A stretch of 64,000 nt of DNA from an uncultured bacterium (GTDB taxonomy: Bacteria > Planctomycetota > Phycisphaerae > Phycisphaerales > SM1A02): positions 1 to 64,000 of the forward strand of contig CAIKXA010000071.1 in assembly GCA_903831295.1 (NCBI GenBank), given 5' to 3'. Below the pieces are notes generated by a model. That model saw only the letters and a program-made list of their open reading frames with translations. It did no database searches and was not told the origin of the DNA. Each line of letters begins with the position of its first letter. Within the stretch, counting starts at the first letter, position 1. This document shows positions 62,021-64,000 of this stretch, piece after piece. The position numbers and the translations under genes are program-made.

Positions 62021-62536
62021 ATGAATGACTCGCAATTCAATCCACTGTTCAATATTGTCCTAATTCATCCGCAAATTCCCAACAACACTGGTAATGCGGG
62101 GCGAACCGCCGTGGTCACGGGTTGCAGGCTGCATGTGGTGCGTCCGATCGCCTTTGACATGGATGAACAAGCCGTGCGCCGCGCGGGCTTGGATTACTGG
62201 CATTTGCTCGACCTGCGTGAGCACCAAAGTTGGAGCGCGTTTATGCAGCGCGAGCGACCAAAGAATGTGTGGCTGTACACATCGCACGCCACGCGCTCCC
62301 ATTGGCAAGCGCCAATGCAGCGAGGTGATTATCTGCTGTTTGGCAACGAAACCAGCGGCACGCCCGAGGAGATTCACAAGTGGGTGGCGCAAACGTTTGG
62401 CGCGGACCACTTGCTGCGATTTCCCATGCGCGATAATCCCGCTTGCCGCAGCCTGAATCTTGCCACGGCCGTGGCGTGCGGCGTGTACGAAGGTGTTCGC
62501 CAACTTTCGGGCGGCGGAGAATGCGTTCCCCTTTAG
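62021..62536 (+). CDS. trmL: tRNA (cytidine/uridine-34-2'-O)-methyltransferase
   Basis: This 171-residue SPOUT-fold enzyme methylates the ribose at the wobble position of certain tRNA-Leu. Motifs are HPQIPNNTGNAGRTA (motif 1), LLFGNETSGTPEE (motif 2) and RSLNLATAVACGVYE (motif 3, the knot with SAM). The protein has the compact length of TrmL without extra domains. A promoter must lie within 100 bases upstream, where the 13-bp direct repeats are also found. Confidence 0.95.
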   Translation: MNDSQFNPLFNIVLIHPQIPNNTGNAGRTAVVTGCRLHVVRPIAFDMDEQAVRRAGLDYWHLLDLREHQSWSAFMQRERPKNVWLYTSHATRSHWQAPMQRGDYLLFGNETSGTPEEIHKWVAQTFGADHLLRFPMRDNPACRSLNLATAVACGVYEGVRQLSGGGECVPL

Positions 62537-62720
62537 AATTGGCGCAACCGTTACGATATAAACTTCGGATTCACTCATGGGCTGATGGGCGCGGTCACGG
62601 ATTGCGTTCATTCTTGCGGCGCTCTTTCTTACTTGTCCACTTCGCGCAACACATTTTTGCAATCACTTCATTTCACAATTTGATCCACAAAAAATTCAGA
62701 AACAAATTCAGGAAAAATTC

Positions 62721-63773
62721 ATGCACACCACTTCACAACTTCGTCGCGGCTTCACCTTGATTGAAATCTTGGTGGTGGTTGGAATCATCGCCCTGCTCAT
62801 TGGCATATTGCTGCCAGCGCTCAGCAAGGTGCAAGAGCGCGCCAGAATGACGCAAACCATGGGTTTGATGCAGGAATTCGCTAAAGCGTGCGACGCGTTT
62901 CAGCAGGAGTTTGGCCGCTACCCAGGGCTTGTGCCCGAGGAAATCTTGGCCAATGATCCACAAATTTCCGGAACTGAAAATGCGATGCTTGAATTGATGG
63001 GCGGCGGAGTTCGCAAAAATGATGTTGACACTTCAACGTACACAAACACAACAACTGGTTTCGGCGCGCCTGGATGGGTTGAACTCACATTCACACCCAC
63101 TGGTCAGCCTGACTTCAAGGTGAAGATCAATGTTGGCAAAATCGGCGACGGACCTTTTATCAACGGCAAACAATATCCACCGTTCTTTGCGCCCAAGGCC
63201 AATGATCTGCGTCCTACGGCGGGGCAAATGATTGGCAAGTCTCGAACTGCGGAGCTAGCCACAAGCACAACTAAAATTCCAGATCTCATGGACGCTTGGG
63301 GCAACCCAATCATTTTCTTGCGCGCGGCGCGCAATGTTGGTCCACTGGCTGGAACCAATATAGATCGCTCGCAGTTTCTTGTTCTTGATGATGGCGGAAC
63401 AAAGTATGGAACAATGGATCCATATTTAGGTTCTGACAGTCTGGGAGACTCAAGTTTGCCCCAGACCAAAACTGGTGCGAGCAGTTCGCCTATTTACACA
63501 TTGTTCGAAGATGGCTCCACAGCAGTTGATAAGAAAAAACTCTTCGCTCAGTTCTTGCGCCATCCAGGCTTTGGCGATCCAACCCTGCCGCTTTCTGGCA
63601 CCCCGCGCGGCAAATACCTTCTGATTTCCGCGGGCAAAGATGGAATTTATTTCAGCCGCACCGATGGTCTTGGCAACAAGACCACGCCAGTGACTTCGAC
63701 CGTCATTCTGAGCAAGGAAGGCTTGGCGGGCTTGGACAACTGGGACGACATCCGAATGTTTGGCGGCGGTTGA
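62721..63773 (+). CDS. Type II secretion/pilin-like prepilin protein
   Basis: This 350-residue protein has a prepilin leader: basic MHTTSQLRRG cut before FTLIEILVVVGIIALLIGIL (Gly-1, Phe+1, Glu+5), followed by the hydrophobic helix. The C-terminal part is a globular domain of about 290 residues, rich in Gly, Thr and Asn. Such proteins are abundant in planctomycetes and may be pseudopilins or adhesins. The helix start ALSKVQERARMTQTMGLMQE matches the usual pilin stalk. A strong terminator follows. Confidence 0.9.
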   Translation: MHTTSQLRRGFTLIEILVVVGIIALLIGILLPALSKVQERARMTQTMGLMQEFAKACDAFQQEFGRYPGLVPEEILANDPQISGTENAMLELMGGGVRKNDVDTSTYTNTTTGFGAPGWVELTFTPTGQPDFKVKINVGKIGDGPFINGKQYPPFFAPKANDLRPTAGQMIGKSRTAELATSTTKIPDLMDAWGNPIIFLRAARNVGPLAGTNIDRSQFLVLDDGGTKYGTMDPYLGSDSLGDSSLPQTKTGASSSPIYTLFEDGSTAVDKKKLFAQFLRHPGFGDPTLPLSGTPRGKYLLISAGKDGIYFSRTDGLGNKTTPVTSTVILSKEGLAGLDNWDDIRMFGGG

Positions 63774-63862
63774 TTCGCATTTGCAATGCGTGTCCTTGCG
63801 AACGTAGTTTGACCGCATGAAAATTGAGCCGCTGGAAAGATCAAGCTTTCATCACACAAAAT

Positions 63863-63897
63863 AAAACGGACGCCCGCAATCGCGAGCGTCCGTTTTT
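63863..63897. terminator. Bidirectional intrinsic terminator
   Basis: AAAACGGACGC (63863-63873) pairs with GCGTCCGTTTT (63886-63896) around a 12-base loop, with A and T runs on both sides. It can end the pilin-like gene and any minus-strand gene coming from the right. Confidence 0.93.
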
Positions 63898-63964
63898 AAT
63901 TGCACACACAAATTTCAAAACTTCTCAGATCAATTCAAACTTGCCAAACAATTAATTCAAACAA

Positions 63965-64000
63965 TCACGGATCAAACGGTGGCGGTGGCGGCGCTTTGTC
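63965..64000 (-). CDS. Possible C-terminus of a minus-strand gene (partial)
   Basis: Read on the minus strand, the last 36 bases give DKAPPPPPFDP and a TGA stop. The proline run is typical of a protein tail, and the bidirectional terminator at 63863-63897 would suit a gene arriving from the right. The rest lies outside the window, so this is a suggestion only. Confidence 0.3.
   Translation of the reverse strand, partial: DKAPPPPPFDP

Noticed and set aside
61831..62052. Longer version (120 residues) of the small membrane protein
   Set aside because: The extra part overlaps the trmL start, runs through the 13-bp repeats and has no protein-like pattern.
1..64000. Prophage, insertion sequence, toxin-antitoxin or defence island
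   Set aside because: No integrase, transposase, terminal repeats, restriction or Cas genes were seen; content is housekeeping and secreted proteins.

Overview
The window reads as chromosomal DNA of a planctomycete, most likely a member of the Phycisphaerae (inferred from gene content, not from a marker search). Signs of this are two tandem secreted proteins ending in a PEP-CTERM-like sorter of the PAPGAAALIGLAGL + RRRR type, a DUF1800/DUF1501 pair, an FG-GAP repeat protein, a type II pseudopilin-like protein, and many secreted or lipoprotein genes of unknown role. The cell has a real peptidoglycan pathway (MurE with the meso-DAP signature DNPR, MurF, MraY, PBP2, RodA) and KdsB, so a Gram-negative envelope with a Kdo-containing glycolipid is likely. 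I see no phage, insertion sequence, CRISPR array or obvious genomic island. Gene density is high, and strands alternate in short operons.

Layout. 1-2400: two PEP-CTERM genes, each with a similar structured leader and a similar hairpin/terminator tail. 2451-7200: methyltransferase-like protein, SGNH esterase lipoprotein, beta-lactamase-fold protein with an altered nucleophile, a small anchored protein and a DUF308 membrane protein. 7282-12882 (minus): two lipoproteins, hscA, speA. 12919-16628 (plus): pheT, a cyclodeaminase/cyclohydrolase, an alpha/beta hydrolase. 16618-19554 (minus): a secreted 622-residue protein and a PDZ-less trypsin-like protease. 19646-22096: FG-GAP protein. 22125-26336 (minus): a very large ResB-CcsA cytochrome c maturation fusion. 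26422-27255: lipoprotein cyclophilin. 27343-30537 (minus): sugar-phosphate isomerase-like protein, FmdB-like protein, ligA. 30650-35477 (plus): DUF4442-like protein, an unknown membrane protein, DUF1800 and DUF1501.

35478-41829 (minus): mrdA-rodA-rsmG-dinG, tightly packed or overlapping. 41914-43002: ychF. 43096-50077 (minus): def-fmt-queA-murE-murF-mraY, linking translation start and tRNA modification to the cytoplasmic peptidoglycan precursor steps. 50214-52483 (plus): a TPR protein and kdsB. 52583-55159 (minus): M1 metallopeptidase with HEAT-like repeats. 55282-57135: divergent CTP synthase. 57309-59438 (minus): a secreted protein with three internal repeats and a Gly-rich tail. 59564-59861: tRNA-Met and tRNA-Arg. 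59903-61830 (minus): MscS-type channel and a 46-residue membrane protein. 62021-63773 (plus): trmL and the pseudopilin-like protein. The last bases may hold the C-terminus of another minus-strand gene.

The strongest candidate for something undescribed is the repeated three-hairpin leader in front of both PEP-CTERM genes. Individual proteins with altered key residues also deserve a look: the beta-lactamase-fold protein (Thr for Ser), DinG (Ser for the first Fe-S Cys), FmdB (no Cys) and the CTP synthase (changed nucleotide-binding motifs).
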